This document shows positions 1 through 8,793 of a DNA stretch of 37,090 nucleotides, piece after piece. A model generated the notes under the pieces. The model saw nothing but the letters and a program-made list of their open reading frames with translations, searched no databases and was not told the origin of the DNA. Each line of letters opens with the position of its first letter. Position 1 is the first letter of the stretch. Source of the DNA: Mageeibacillus sp. UBA1243 (GTDB lineage Bacteria; Bacillota; Clostridia; UBA1212). A program made the translations under genes and the position numbers. The stretch covers positions 1-37,090 of the forward strand of contig DBWH01000023.1 of the NCBI GenBank assembly GCA_002308595.1, given 5' to 3'.

Positions 1-2027
1 ACGATAGCGAATGTATCTGTGTTGACAATCTTGCCTGTTGTTACCCAGGTCTTTACAGGCTCGGGAGTTGCTTCAGATCTGTAGATAACGTAGATGTCGC
101 GATCTTTCTCTTTTTCAGTTCCGGGGTTGTCAACTCTGTTGAGGATAACCACGTCGCCGTTTGAGAGTTTGACAACTGCGCGAATCTCATAGTCTGCGTC
201 GTTGGCGAATTCGCTTACGTCAATCGTCATTTCAAATCTTGAAGCGTACTGACCGCCGTTAGAACTGTCAAGAACTGCAGCTTCTGTTTCTGTCTTGTAT
301 TCACCGAATACGGGTTCGCCGCCGTTGATCATGTAACCGAACTGGTCGATTGCAAGATCTTTGTTTCCGTACCAGCCGCGGAGACCGATGCTGGTGATGG
401 ATCCGTCAGAACCGTCGATGAGTTTCTTAGCTTCGATGATAGCGGCGTTGCCTTCTGCGAACGATACGCCGTTTACGTAAATCGTGTCGAAGGAGAGTTT
501 GTCGCCTGCATCAGCTGAGAAGTCACGTGTCTCAGGAGTATGAAGTTTAACGAAGCCTTCGCCTTCAATATCATAGGAATAAATGTTAAAGGCGATTTTT
601 CCGCGTTCAAAAGTGAAATACTCGTCGTCCAGCAGTTTTCCTGCAGTTGCATAACCGAGAACCACATACTTGTTATAGTTTCCGGTTTCCGCATTAACCG
701 AGTTGTCATTGATTGTCATGACGCAGGTATATTTTCCTGCGGGAAGGGTGGTTCCGATGGGAAGGGAGATTGCACCGTCGCCTACCGTTGTGTAGTCAAA
801 CGAGTGAACTTCCACTCCGTCCTGGTAGAACTTAAATGTAACAGGAGTTGCAGCCGAGGACCAGAAGCCCGGGAATTCGATTTTCCAGAAGGAAACGTCC
901 GTTTTGAAGGTGAACTCAAAATCGAGGTCGCCGGTGGAAAAACCGGTCCATGCAGCGTTTCCTCCGGGATCGGCCGTTGCGGCTGTTCCGGCATCATAAC
1001 TTGTAAAGGGTTCGAAAATCGATTTTGTATTGTCCTCTTCCTTGAGAGTTCCGAAAACTTCAACTTCACCGAGACCGGCATAGTAAACGTCTACGGGGTT
1101 GAATTTGGTGATGTAGATGCGGATGTACCTTGCGGTGACATCAGTGTCGTAAGTAGCAATCTTGTCAAAGAAGTTTGCTGCTACGCCTTCTTCGCCGCCG
1201 ATATCCTGCCAGTTGACGCCGTCAGCTGAAGCGAGGACTCTGTAAGTGTTCGGGAATGCGGCGTTGTTAAAGCCCATGGCAAGAAGATTGACGCGGGTTA
1301 CATCGTACTGTCCCTGGAGGTCGATGGTGACTGTGCAATCAACGTCAGGTGTTGCGGATGCTGCATACCATCCAAGAGGTTCAGCTGTGTTTACAAACAG
1401 TGTTGCGGAACCGTCGTTGATATAGTTGAGGTTCCAGAACTCATTGTTTGAGTTGAAACATGCACCGCCTTCGGGAACTGTCGAGATAGTGGAATATACA
1501 GGCTTGTTAAGAGCAACGTTTCCGCCGTTGTTATAGTAAGCGTTGTATATTACTTTCGTAGTTTCGTCGGTAAACTTGGCAACAAGTTCAAATGTATGCG
1601 AGCCTTCCTGAATGGGGTAGTAGAAGTTGATTCTTCTCACATACCCAACATTGTCAAAGCCTGCAAGGGCGGTATAGAGACCTTCCTCAGAGGTCATAAA
1701 ACCTCCGTAAACAGGGTCTGCTCCGTCAATGCTGACACCCACATCGGCAAGTTCTGCCAGAGGCATATACCAGCCGTTGAAATGGATGTACTGGGCTCCT
1801 GCGGCGACATCGTCAGATAATTCGCCTAACATTGAACCTTTCGTGCCTGCACCTCCGGGAGCGCCGCCAACGGCCCCTGTAAGCAGGTTAACCGGATTAC
1901 CGCTTCCGTCCGCCGACCTGATCCAGTCAATGTTTATCCATTCTAACGGATCTGCAAACGAAGGAGCTACGGTAACCAGCGATACCACTAATGCTACCGC
2001 CAATAATAGTCCGAGTAGTTTTTTCAT
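1..2027 (-). CDS. Secreted F5/8 type C (discoidin) domain protein, partial
   Basis: This reading frame is open on the minus strand from an ATG at 2027 to the left edge, giving at least 675 residues without a stop; the C-terminus lies outside the window. The start follows an excellent AAAGGAGGAA ribosome binding site. The N-terminus is a typical signal peptide (MKKLLGLLLAVALVVSLVTV, then APSFA), so the protein is exported. Residues about 65-160 form a beta-rich domain with the segment YIHFNGWYMPLAELADVG. Residues about 170-326 match an F5/8 type C carbohydrate-binding fold, with GWYAAS, CTVTIDLQGQYDVTRVNLL, YRVLASADGVNW and ARYIRIYITK, ending in EVEVFGT. The rest looks like further beta-sandwich modules. 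The family binds glycans at the cell surface; no catalytic domain is visible in the part seen. It lies downstream of the sialate-esterase-like gene on the same strand but has its own promoter. Confidence 0.85.
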   Translation of the reverse strand, partial: MKKLLGLLLAVALVVSLVTVAPSFADPLEWINIDWIRSADGSGNPVNLLTGAVGGAPGGAGTKGSMLGELSDDVAAGAQYIHFNGWYMPLAELADVGVSIDGADPVYGGFMTSEEGLYTALAGFDNVGYVRRINFYYPIQEGSHTFELVAKFTDETTKVIYNAYYNNGGNVALNKPVYSTISTVPEGGACFNSNNEFWNLNYINDGSATLFVNTAEPLGWYAASATPDVDCTVTIDLQGQYDVTRVNLLAMGFNNAAFPNTYRVLASADGVNWQDIGGEEGVAANFFDKIATYDTDVTARYIRIYITKFNPVDVYYAGLGEVEVFGTLKEEDNTKSIFEPFTSYDAGTAATADPGGNAAWTGFSTGDLDFEFTFKTDVSFWKIEFPGFWSSAATPVTFKFYQDGVEVHSFDYTTVGDGAISLPIGTTLPAGKYTCVMTINDNSVNAETGNYNKYVVLGYATAGKLLDDEYFTFERGKIAFNIYSYDIEGEGFVKLHTPETRDFSADAGDKLSFDTIYVNGVSFAEGNAAIIEAKKLIDGSDGSITSIGLRGWYGNKDLAIDQFGYMINGGEPVFGEYKTETEAAVLDSSNGGQYASRFEMTIDVSEFANDADYEIRAVVKLSNGDVVILNRVDNPGTEKEKDRDIYVIYRSEATPEPVKTWVTTGKIVNTDTFAI

Positions 2028-2138
2028 AATTCCTCCTTTTGAAATAAGGCGTTTTATACGGTCCCGATTATCTCGTTAAAGGCCACCCTTGCAACATATA
2101 GCGAAAAAACTGGACACGATCCGCCGATAGTTGATGAT

Positions 2139-2167
2139 AGAATACTATATGTCCATAGAAAAGTCAA
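2139..2167 (-). promoter_or_regulatory. Sigma-A promoter of the F5/8C gene
   Basis: On the minus strand TTGACT (2167-2162) and TATTCT (2144-2139) are separated by exactly 17 bp. The predicted transcript would start near 2132 and carry a leader of about 105 nt before the ATG at 2027, longer than most leaders in this window. Confidence 0.65.
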
Positions 2168-2237
2168 TACGCGCGCACGCGAAAGTTTATACATTTATCC
2201 GGCTTTTTTATAATATTATGAGTTTTTTGACGGAACA

Positions 2238-2270
2238 ATTAAGAAAGCCGCGGCTTTTCTGCTGCGGCTT
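2238..2270 (-). terminator. Rho-independent terminator after the esterase-like gene
   Basis: Read on the minus strand, AAGCCGC (2270-2264) pairs with GCGGCTT (2251-2245) around a 12-nt loop, followed by TTCTTAATT. It sits just beyond the stop codon of the lipoprotein gene ending at 2301. Confidence 0.55.
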
Positions 2271-2300
2271 GATGAAAAAACGGTTTTCGAACAGTTAATG

Positions 2301-3977
2301 TCAATCGAACTCTACGCTGAACGGGACGGCGATGTTGCCGGTTCCGGAGGTCAGATTGGCGGCTTCCATTGTGAGGTCCGTGAGGTCCTTTTTGTTTTGG
2401 TTGTAGCGAAGCTCTGAGGCATATCTGACGCCTGAAGCGCCTTCGGCCTTGATGGTGACTGTGTTTCCGTCAACCTCGGGGAAGCAGATCTGCCAGACGT
2501 CGCCGACCTTGATCTGGAAGCCTTGGACTTCCTTGCCGTCCGAAGTTTTAAGTCCGCCGCCGGCGTAGTCATACTCGATGACGATCTCGTCTTTGGTGTA
2601 GGAAATCTTGGCGGGTATGGGATGTCCGACAGACTCCATGTCGCCGATTCCGTAGACGATTGCCGCGGCCATCTTTGCGCCTCTCTCGCCAATGGGAAGC
2701 TTGTAGTACGGGTGCGCACCGTCAGCGTCGCCTTTTCTCCAGCCGACGTCGATTGTCGGTATAACTTCGTAGTTGTCGATGCTTCCGTCAATCTTAACCT
2801 CAGCCTGAGCAAAGCGCATGTTGTGGACGTCATCCCAGACGCCGTTCATTGTTGCGCCGCCGCTCTCGTAACCGTACGATGTGAGCTGGACGTTGAGGAA
2901 GAGAAGGTTGCTGCCGAATTTCTCGTGGTAATCCTCGACCGTAAGTTTGAGCGCGTCGGTGTACTCTTTGGAGAGTGATGCATCGGACTCGCCCTGGTAG
3001 AAAATCATGCCGGTGATGCCGACGTGCGTGAGCGGAGCCATGAACGCGTTGTAGATTCCCGAGTAGGGCAGGACGATTTCATTAAGCGTGATCGTTCTTT
3101 CCTTGAGCGAAGCCGGGAACTGCTGACGCGCGTCGTCCGAAGCGAGGAGGGCAAGAGGGGCACCGCCGCAGCCTGCCATAACGATTCCAATCGGAACCTC
3201 AGGGTTGATTTTGTAAAGCTCTTTTGCGAAGAAATAGCCAAGCATCGAGAAACTGTTCGACGAGCTTGATCCGTAAACTTTCTTGCGCGCGGCGACCTGC
3301 CACTTTGACGTGCGGGCAATGTCATCCTGCGGCGAAGACATGCGCTCAACGCCTGCTTTGTTGAGAAGCGACCAGTTGATCTGCTGGAGAATTCTTATCG
3401 CGTCATCCTCCGTTGCTTCCTTGAGATAGTCGTCGTAAAGCGCTCTTATGTCAGTGGTGGATTTGCCTACAGTACCGAAAAAAGTGAGATCGGAGTTGCT
3501 CTGTCCGGAAACGATCCAAATGTCGCCGACGATAACCTCGTTGAACTCCTTCTGCACGCCCGAAGCGCCTTTTACGACAAGGGTCTGGCCGCTCTCTTTG
3601 CTTGCCGGCAGTGTGCCCTGAAGTGCGAAACAGAACGCGCCGTCCTTGATTTCGCCGGAACCTTTAAGTCCCTTAAACTCAGCCGCAACGATCTTTCCGT
3701 TCTGCGATTCCGGAGCTGTGCCCCAGATCTCAATCCGCCTGTCGCGCGGGACGATCATATTGTCGGTAAAGTAATTGGCAACAGTAAATTCCTCCGCGGT
3801 TCCTTCCTGCAGAGTGTAGCTTTCAATCTTCTTTGACTGCTCTTCCGCCAAGTTTTTTGCCGTGCGGCCTGACTTCCACGTCTTGGGCCCGTCGTTTTTT
3901 GTGCCTCCGCAGCCGGCGGCAGCTACCGCCAATACAGACGCCAATGCGATGAGCAGCATGCGCTTGAACATTTTCAT
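2301..3977 (-). CDS. Sialate O-acetylesterase-like lipoprotein (SGNH/SASA family)
   Basis: This 558-residue protein has a lipoprotein signal ending in A-A-A-G-C (Cys23), so it should be anchored on the outer face of the membrane. An N-terminal beta-sandwich (about 60-150) precedes the hydrolase core. The nucleophile motif is IWIVSGQSN with Ser160; a second conserved block is MIFYQGESDAS (about 324-333); the Asp/His pair is in GDADGAHP (Asp419, His422). This order is that of the sialate O-acetylesterase (SASA) family, which removes acetyl esters from sialic acids or, in relatives, from xylan and other glycans. The substrate here is not determinable. An ATG preceded by GGAGG supports the start. 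It resembles the protein at 7176-8768 in motif order and length, so the two are probable paralogs. Confidence 0.85.
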   Translation of the reverse strand: MKMFKRMLLIALASVLAVAAAGCGGTKNDGPKTWKSGRTAKNLAEEQSKKIESYTLQEGTAEEFTVANYFTDNMIVPRDRRIEIWGTAPESQNGKIVAAEFKGLKGSGEIKDGAFCFALQGTLPASKESGQTLVVKGASGVQKEFNEVIVGDIWIVSGQSNSDLTFFGTVGKSTTDIRALYDDYLKEATEDDAIRILQQINWSLLNKAGVERMSSPQDDIARTSKWQVAARKKVYGSSSSNSFSMLGYFFAKELYKINPEVPIGIVMAGCGGAPLALLASDDARQQFPASLKERTITLNEIVLPYSGIYNAFMAPLTHVGITGMIFYQGESDASLSKEYTDALKLTVEDYHEKFGSNLLFLNVQLTSYGYESGGATMNGVWDDVHNMRFAQAEVKIDGSIDNYEVIPTIDVGWRKGDADGAHPYYKLPIGERGAKMAAAIVYGIGDMESVGHPIPAKISYTKDEIVIEYDYAGGGLKTSDGKEVQGFQIKVGDVWQICFPEVDGNTVTIKAEGASGVRYASELRYNQNKKDLTDLTMEAANLTSGTGNIAVPFSVEFD

Positions 3978-4062
3978 AAATAACCTCCGTAAATAGGGTT
4001 TGAAACTTCTTTGTGCAATATCACCTGTCGAAACAACGAAAGGCCGTTTTGCTTTGACCGCT

Positions 4063-4071
4063 ATTATATCA
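4063..4071 (-). promoter_or_regulatory. Extended -10 promoter of the minus-strand esterase-like gene
   Basis: On the minus strand the sequence TGATATAAT fits an extended -10 element (TGnTATAAT) about 86 bp upstream of the ATG at 3977. No convincing -35 hexamer lies at the right distance, which is usual for extended -10 promoters. Confidence 0.5.
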
Positions 4072-4098
4072 GATTTTTACGCGGGTGGCTATCGGTAA

Positions 4099-4127
4099 TT
4101 GACAAAAAGACCGATTGCAGATATATT
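4099..4127 (+). promoter_or_regulatory. Sigma-A promoter of the helicase gene
   Basis: TTGACA (4099-4104) and TATATT (4122-4127) are 17 bp apart. The transcript would begin near 4134, inside a small palindrome (TCCCC-GTTC-GGGGA, 4130-4143) that could form a 5' stem. The promoter is back to back with the minus-strand promoter at 4063-4071. Confidence 0.7.
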
Positions 4128-4235
4128 TATCCCCGTTCGGGGAGATGTTTCCTTGGCGGTAATATTCACAGGCATGCAGTGTTTTAAGACAGGCTGCCGG
4201 CGGCTGAAAAGCTTTTAATTTAGCAGATTTGCAGG

Positions 4236-6986
4236 ATGCGTGAAGACAAGTATTTAATCTTAATAAAAGGTGAAGACAAAACTTCTGAGGTTATCAGCTG
4301 GAAGAAGACAGCTAACGGAGGCCTTCTTTTTATTACTTTCCAAAACAAGAAGAGCTATCCCTACAGAATGCAGGAAATCGTTATAAGAGAATGCATTGCC
4401 TTGAATCCGGTCTCGTCCTCGATTGTTTTAAAGAACGGAGAAGAGGTCCGGAACGTTGTCAAGATATGTGATTTCGGCGTTTTTTCCAAACTGTTTTACG
4501 TCAACGGCCGCACAGAGCTCTCAGAAACCAGAAACATTCAACTGATCACATCCGCGCTTGACAATCAGAAGACTTCAAACTGCTTTGAATACTTCAAAGA
4601 CATCGCCAAGGCAACTGGACTTGTTGTCGACGGAACAAACATCCTGTTTCACAGGTATGAAAGAATTTCATTTATAAGGTCCGACAGTACTCTTGCGGCC
4701 TTCCTTTCGGGTCACATCGACAGTTCCCGGGAGAGTTCGTACACGGAGAGAAGATATCCGTACGGTCAGCCGATCTATCCTTTCGGCTTCAATATCAGTC
4801 AGAAAAAAGCCGTCGAAAATGCGATGAACAGCAATCTCAGCGTGATACAGGGACCTCCTGGAACAGGCAAAACCCAGACAATCCTGAACATTATCGCCAA
4901 TGCGGTCATGCGCGGCGAGAAGGTTGCCGTTGTCTCCGGAAACAATACCGCAACAGCCAACGTTCTTGAAAAGCTGAAGCAGTACGGTATTGACTTTATC
5001 TGTGCTCCTCTCGGGAACAGTGAGAACAAAGAGGCTTTCATCGAAAACCAATCTCCCGGAGTCCCGGATTTTCAGGAGCTGACAGAGTACAGTAATTACG
5101 CCGAAAACTTAGGCACGCTCGAAGGCAGAATCGAGCACAGCATGGAGCTTAAAAACGAACTGTCGGCGCTTTCGGGAGAACTCGATTCACTGAAAAAAGA
5201 GTACAGTTTTTTCAAAGATTTTTACAATGAAAAGTATGCCGCCAATAATCTTGCAAGCTTTGCGGATTGGGTCTCCGCAGGGTCGATATTGGCGATTTCA
5301 AACGAAATTGAGTATCTGAATTCCATCGGGAAAAAGCCGCGATTCTTCAGGCGCCTTGTGCTGAAGTTTATCTACGAACTGATTAATGTAGACTTTAACC
5401 ATCTTGACTGCGAAGCGTTCGTTGCCTCCTGCAGAAATGCGTTTTACGCAAGACGCATCCCTGAAATTGAGTCGAAAATCAAGAAGATAGAAGTTACACT
5501 GAAAAGTGAAAATTTTACCGAAATTAACGAGAAATATCGCACTAGTGCACTGAACGCATTCAAGGCGTTTCTTGCCCGCAGATACAGCGGGATTTCAACA
5601 AGAAAGACTTATACTGCGGAAGACCTTTGGCGTCAGTCGGCGGCGTTTATGAATGACTATCCTGTCGTGCTGAGCACTACTTACTCGCTGAGCTCAAGCC
5701 TGTCAGATAAGGTTATGTTTGACTATGTGATTGTCGACGAGGCATCGCAGGTTGATATCGTGACAGGAGCGCTCGCATTGTCGTGTGCAAAAAAAGCGGT
5801 TATAGTCGGAGACCTGAAACAGCTGCCTAACGTTGTCACGGATACTGACAGAAAACTGACTGACGGAATCTTTTCGGATTACAGTCTGTCCGAGGCTTAC
5901 AGATACTCGACAAACAGCCTCCTTTCATCTGTCGTATCACTTTTTCCGAACACCCCGCAGGTGCTTCTTCGTGAGCATTACAGGTGCAATCCCGAGATAA
6001 TAGGCTTCTGCAATCAGAGGTTTTACAACGGCGAACTGATAGTTCTTACGGAGGATAAAAAGAACTGCCGGCCTATGATGATCTACAGAACCGCGCCCGG
6101 AAACCACGCAAGGCAGCATTATAACCAAAGGCAAATTGACGTAATCCTAAACGAGGTCATTCCTCAGCAGCATCTTGATGTCAGCGATTCGTCCGTGGGT
6201 ATCGTGACTCCGTACAGGAATCAGGCACTGGCACTTAAAGAAGCTTTCAAGGGAACGTCCGTCAAAGCAGAGACAGCGGACAAGTTTCAGGGGCAGGAGA
6301 GAAAAGTCATGATCTTTTCTACTGTCGACAATGAGATAGGTGACTTTGCGTCGGATCCGAACCGTCTGAACGTTGCCGTGTCGCGCGCCGTTGAGCAGTT
6401 TATAGTGGTCACCGACGGAAACGACAATGACTTTACGTCACCGATTCATGACCTCATCGGCTACATCAACTACAACAACCATGAAACCTTTGACAGCGCT
6501 ATAAGATCTGTTTTTGACAACCTTTACAGCTGCAACGAGGAAAAACGGCAGGAAGTCCTCAAAAAATACGGCAGACATTCTGAATACGAGAGTGAGAACC
6601 TTGTTTATGCAATGATAAACGAGGTCCTGTCATGTGATGAGTTCTCGAAGTATAAAGCAGTTATGCACGTTCCCATGAATATGCTGATATCCGACTTTTC
6701 GAGGCTTGGCGGCCGCGAGATTGAATTTGCGACCAATCCTCTGACTCACGTTGATTTCCTGATATTCTCGAAGATTACACACAGACCGGCGCTTGCTGTT
6801 GAGGTTGACGGTTTTAACTACCATAAAACCGCCAAACAGGCAGAGCGCGACTTAAACAAAAACTCAATCCTCGAAAAATACAATCTGCCGCTCCTGAGAC
6901 TGTCAACGGTGGGAAGCGGTGAGAGTGAAAAGCTTGCAGCAGCTTTATCAGCTCTTGAAAATGCACCGGCAGCGGAAAACAGCTGA
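4236..6986 (+). CDS. Superfamily 1 (Upf1-like) helicase with C-terminal PD-(D/E)xK-like nuclease domain
   Basis: This 916-residue protein has an unrecognised N-terminal region (1-150), then a full SF1 helicase: Walker A GPPGTGKT (206-213), Walker B VIVDEASQ (about 500), GDLKQLP, motif IV region LREHYRCNPEI (about 577), VTPYRNQ (about 655), FQGQE (about 684) and NVAVSRA (about 714). A charged, coiled-coil-like insert lies near 285-330. The last 80 residues contain THVDFLIF, then AVEVDGFNYHK and RDLNKNSIL ... LPLLRLST, the pattern of small nuclease-like domains (DUF2726/DUF559 type, PD-(D/E)xK fold). It would act on DNA or RNA; stand-alone helicase-nuclease fusions are often defence genes, but that is inference. 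A stop just upstream fixes ATG 4236 as the earliest start; the ribosome binding site is poor. Confidence 0.85.
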   Translation: MREDKYLILIKGEDKTSEVISWKKTANGGLLFITFQNKKSYPYRMQEIVIRECIALNPVSSSIVLKNGEEVRNVVKICDFGVFSKLFYVNGRTELSETRNIQLITSALDNQKTSNCFEYFKDIAKATGLVVDGTNILFHRYERISFIRSDSTLAAFLSGHIDSSRESSYTERRYPYGQPIYPFGFNISQKKAVENAMNSNLSVIQGPPGTGKTQTILNIIANAVMRGEKVAVVSGNNTATANVLEKLKQYGIDFICAPLGNSENKEAFIENQSPGVPDFQELTEYSNYAENLGTLEGRIEHSMELKNELSALSGELDSLKKEYSFFKDFYNEKYAANNLASFADWVSAGSILAISNEIEYLNSIGKKPRFFRRLVLKFIYELINVDFNHLDCEAFVASCRNAFYARRIPEIESKIKKIEVTLKSENFTEINEKYRTSALNAFKAFLARRYSGISTRKTYTAEDLWRQSAAFMNDYPVVLSTTYSLSSSLSDKVMFDYVIVDEASQVDIVTGALALSCAKKAVIVGDLKQLPNVVTDTDRKLTDGIFSDYSLSEAYRYSTNSLLSSVVSLFPNTPQVLLREHYRCNPEIIGFCNQRFYNGELIVLTEDKKNCRPMMIYRTAPGNHARQHYNQRQIDVILNEVIPQQHLDVSDSSVGIVTPYRNQALALKEAFKGTSVKAETADKFQGQERKVMIFSTVDNEIGDFASDPNRLNVAVSRAVEQFIVVTDGNDNDFTSPIHDLIGYINYNNHETFDSAIRSVFDNLYSCNEEKRQEVLKKYGRHSEYESENLVYAMINEVLSCDEFSKYKAVMHVPMNMLISDFSRLGGREIEFATNPLTHVDFLIFSKITHRPALAVEVDGFNYHKTAKQAERDLNKNSILEKYNLPLLRLSTVGSGESEKLAAALSALENAPAAENS

Positions 6987-7052
6987 GATTCATCAGTTTT
7001 TTTCAACCCGGCAAAGCCGTTTGTATCAGTATTTGCCTAAACCAATCCGCCG

Positions 7053-7081
7053 TTGAATTATTTTGCGCGAGGTTGTAAAAT
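7053..7081 (+). promoter_or_regulatory. Sigma-A promoter of the second esterase-like operon
   Basis: TTGAAT (7053-7058) and TAAAAT (7076-7081) have a 17-bp spacer, giving a transcript start near 7088. This supports starting the downstream lipoprotein at 7176 rather than reading its frame from 7053. Confidence 0.65.
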
Positions 7082-7082
7082 T

Positions 7083-7101
7083 GCCTGCGATCAGGCTTTT
7101 T
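7083..7101 (+). terminator. Rho-independent terminator of the helicase gene
   Basis: GCCTG (7083-7087) pairs with CAGGC (7092-7096) around CGAT and is followed by five T. It lies at the transcription start of the next operon. A second copy of GCAGGC at 7112-7117 could pair with the same left arm. Confidence 0.55.
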
Positions 7102-7175
7102 CGCATTGGCGGCAGGCCTTTTCCAAAGCAGGAATTACACGCTTTTTGAGGCGTGCACATAAATCAGAGGTAATT

Positions 7176-8768
7176 ATGAAAAGAAAATATAAAATCGTTA
7201 TTAGGATGCTTGCGTGCGTGCTCACCTTTGCGGCAATAGGGCCGTTCACGGGGTGCACACAGAAGAACGATGCAGAAGTGACTCCCGAACCGCTGCCCAG
7301 GACAAACGTGGCGCCGGCCGCGCTCGAAGAACAGCCGGAACCCGACGACAGCGGCGAACTTATAACTTATACGGTTAACCACACGATTTCTTCAAACATG
7401 GTTGTGCAGAGAAACGCATATTTCAACGTTTTCGGCAAGACCGACAGCTCGTCAGGCTTCATGTACGGCGAGTTTATGGGCGAAAAGCGCTACGGAAAGA
7501 TTGAAAAGGACGGCAGTTATACTATAAGGTTCTCGTCCCACGAAGCCACCAAGGAGCCCCAGACGCTCAAGATTTACCCCAAAAACGGCGAGGTGACCGA
7601 GTTTACCGATATTCTCGTCGGCGATGTCTGGATTATTTCTGGCCAGTCGAACGCGGAGCTTAGCTACTCACTCGCGCGCACTAAGTACGCGGAATTCGAC
7701 CGTGAGATTAACGAGGATGACCTTATCAGGGTTTTCTCGCAAGCCGCCAATGACGTTGTCGTGGGTGTAAACGAGAACACAATCGACGCGACAGTGCCTC
7801 ACGAAGAGGTCTTAAACGACGCCAACTGCTGGAAAAAGACGACTCTTGCAAACGTAAGCCCGTTCTCGGCGGTCGGCTACTATTTCGGAAAAGAACTCAG
7901 CAGGCAGATTGACGTTCCGCTCGGTCTCATTATGACCGCCGCGGGAGGCGCCGTGCTTCAGGAACTTATGCCTTACGAGGTTGCAAGCAAGCTCGGTTTT
8001 ACAACGGGCGGACTTGTGCCTGTCTGCGGCTATTACAACACGCTGCTCCATCCTTTCACGCGCAACAAGATAACCGGTATGGTCTTTTATCAGGGCGAGT
8101 CCGAGAGCGCGGGAAGCCAGTACGTTAACTATGCGAAGAACCTTGCCGCTATGGTAGAGCGCTACCGCAGAATCTTCGGACTTGAGTTCCCGTTCATCAA
8201 CATTCAGCTCTGCTCGCACGGACTTGCGGGTTCAAACAACTGGCCCGAGCTTCCCAAGATTAGAGATGCGCAGTATGATGCCATCAAGATAATTCCCAAC
8301 TCATATATAGTGACTTCAATGGATCAGGGGTTCCGGAAGGGCGATCCCGACTGGGCGCACCCGCTCTATAAGTACCAGATCGGCTACAGGGCTGCAAGGG
8401 TGGCGGCGTATGCGGCGTATGGCATTGGCGATGAGAACACCATGCTGACTCCGGAACCCGAGTCGGTCACTTTCAACGAGGATACGACGATCATTGTCAA
8501 GTTCAAGAACGTGGGCACGGGCATCACCTTGGCGACAGGCGACGAGATCAAGGGACTTTACCCTTACTACAGCTACGGCGGCAAGATGAGCTGCCGGATT
8601 GAGCAGATTGACGCGTTCACGGTAAAGATCACGCCTAAGGAAGAGGCTTACTCGGTCGCCTACGGACAGCTTCACGACGCAAACAGCGAGGTCTGCAACA
8701 TAACGAGCAGCGAGGGAATTCCGCTTGTCGCGTTTGAAATAAAGAACGAAAACTACAGCGGCTATTGA
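7176..8768 (+). CDS. Sialate O-acetylesterase-like lipoprotein (second copy)
   Basis: The likely start is ATG 7176, after AGAGG, giving 530 residues. From this start the N-terminus is a lipoprotein signal (MKRKYKIVIRMLACVLTFAA, then IGPFTGC, Cys27), whereas the 41 residues upstream in the same frame overlap promoter and leader. A charged Pro/Glu linker (about 35-60) precedes a beta-rich domain and the SGNH core: DVWIISGQSN with Ser158, MVFYQGESES (about 301-310) and GDPDWAHP with Asp391/His394. The family hydrolyses acetyl esters on sialic acid or other glycans at the cell surface. It is followed after 25 bp by a GH43-like gene, which suggests joint action on an acetylated glycan. Acceptor sugar unknown. 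Confidence 0.87.
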   Translation: MKRKYKIVIRMLACVLTFAAIGPFTGCTQKNDAEVTPEPLPRTNVAPAALEEQPEPDDSGELITYTVNHTISSNMVVQRNAYFNVFGKTDSSSGFMYGEFMGEKRYGKIEKDGSYTIRFSSHEATKEPQTLKIYPKNGEVTEFTDILVGDVWIISGQSNAELSYSLARTKYAEFDREINEDDLIRVFSQAANDVVVGVNENTIDATVPHEEVLNDANCWKKTTLANVSPFSAVGYYFGKELSRQIDVPLGLIMTAAGGAVLQELMPYEVASKLGFTTGGLVPVCGYYNTLLHPFTRNKITGMVFYQGESESAGSQYVNYAKNLAAMVERYRRIFGLEFPFINIQLCSHGLAGSNNWPELPKIRDAQYDAIKIIPNSYIVTSMDQGFRKGDPDWAHPLYKYQIGYRAARVAAYAAYGIGDENTMLTPEPESVTFNEDTTIIVKFKNVGTGITLATGDEIKGLYPYYSYGGKMSCRIEQIDAFTVKITPKEEAYSVAYGQLHDANSEVCNITSSEGIPLVAFEIKNENYSGY

Positions 8769-8793
8769 CCGCATATTAAGCGAGGGCGTGCAG

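Noticed and set aside
540..1229. 229-codon plus-strand frame
   Set aside because: It lies antisense inside the F5/8C gene, whose signal peptide, ribosome binding site and domain motifs are clear; the plus-strand product has no recognisable features.
7053..7175. Upstream extension of the second esterase-like lipoprotein
   Set aside because: It overlaps the promoter and leader, and would bury the lipoprotein signal peptide 41 residues inside.
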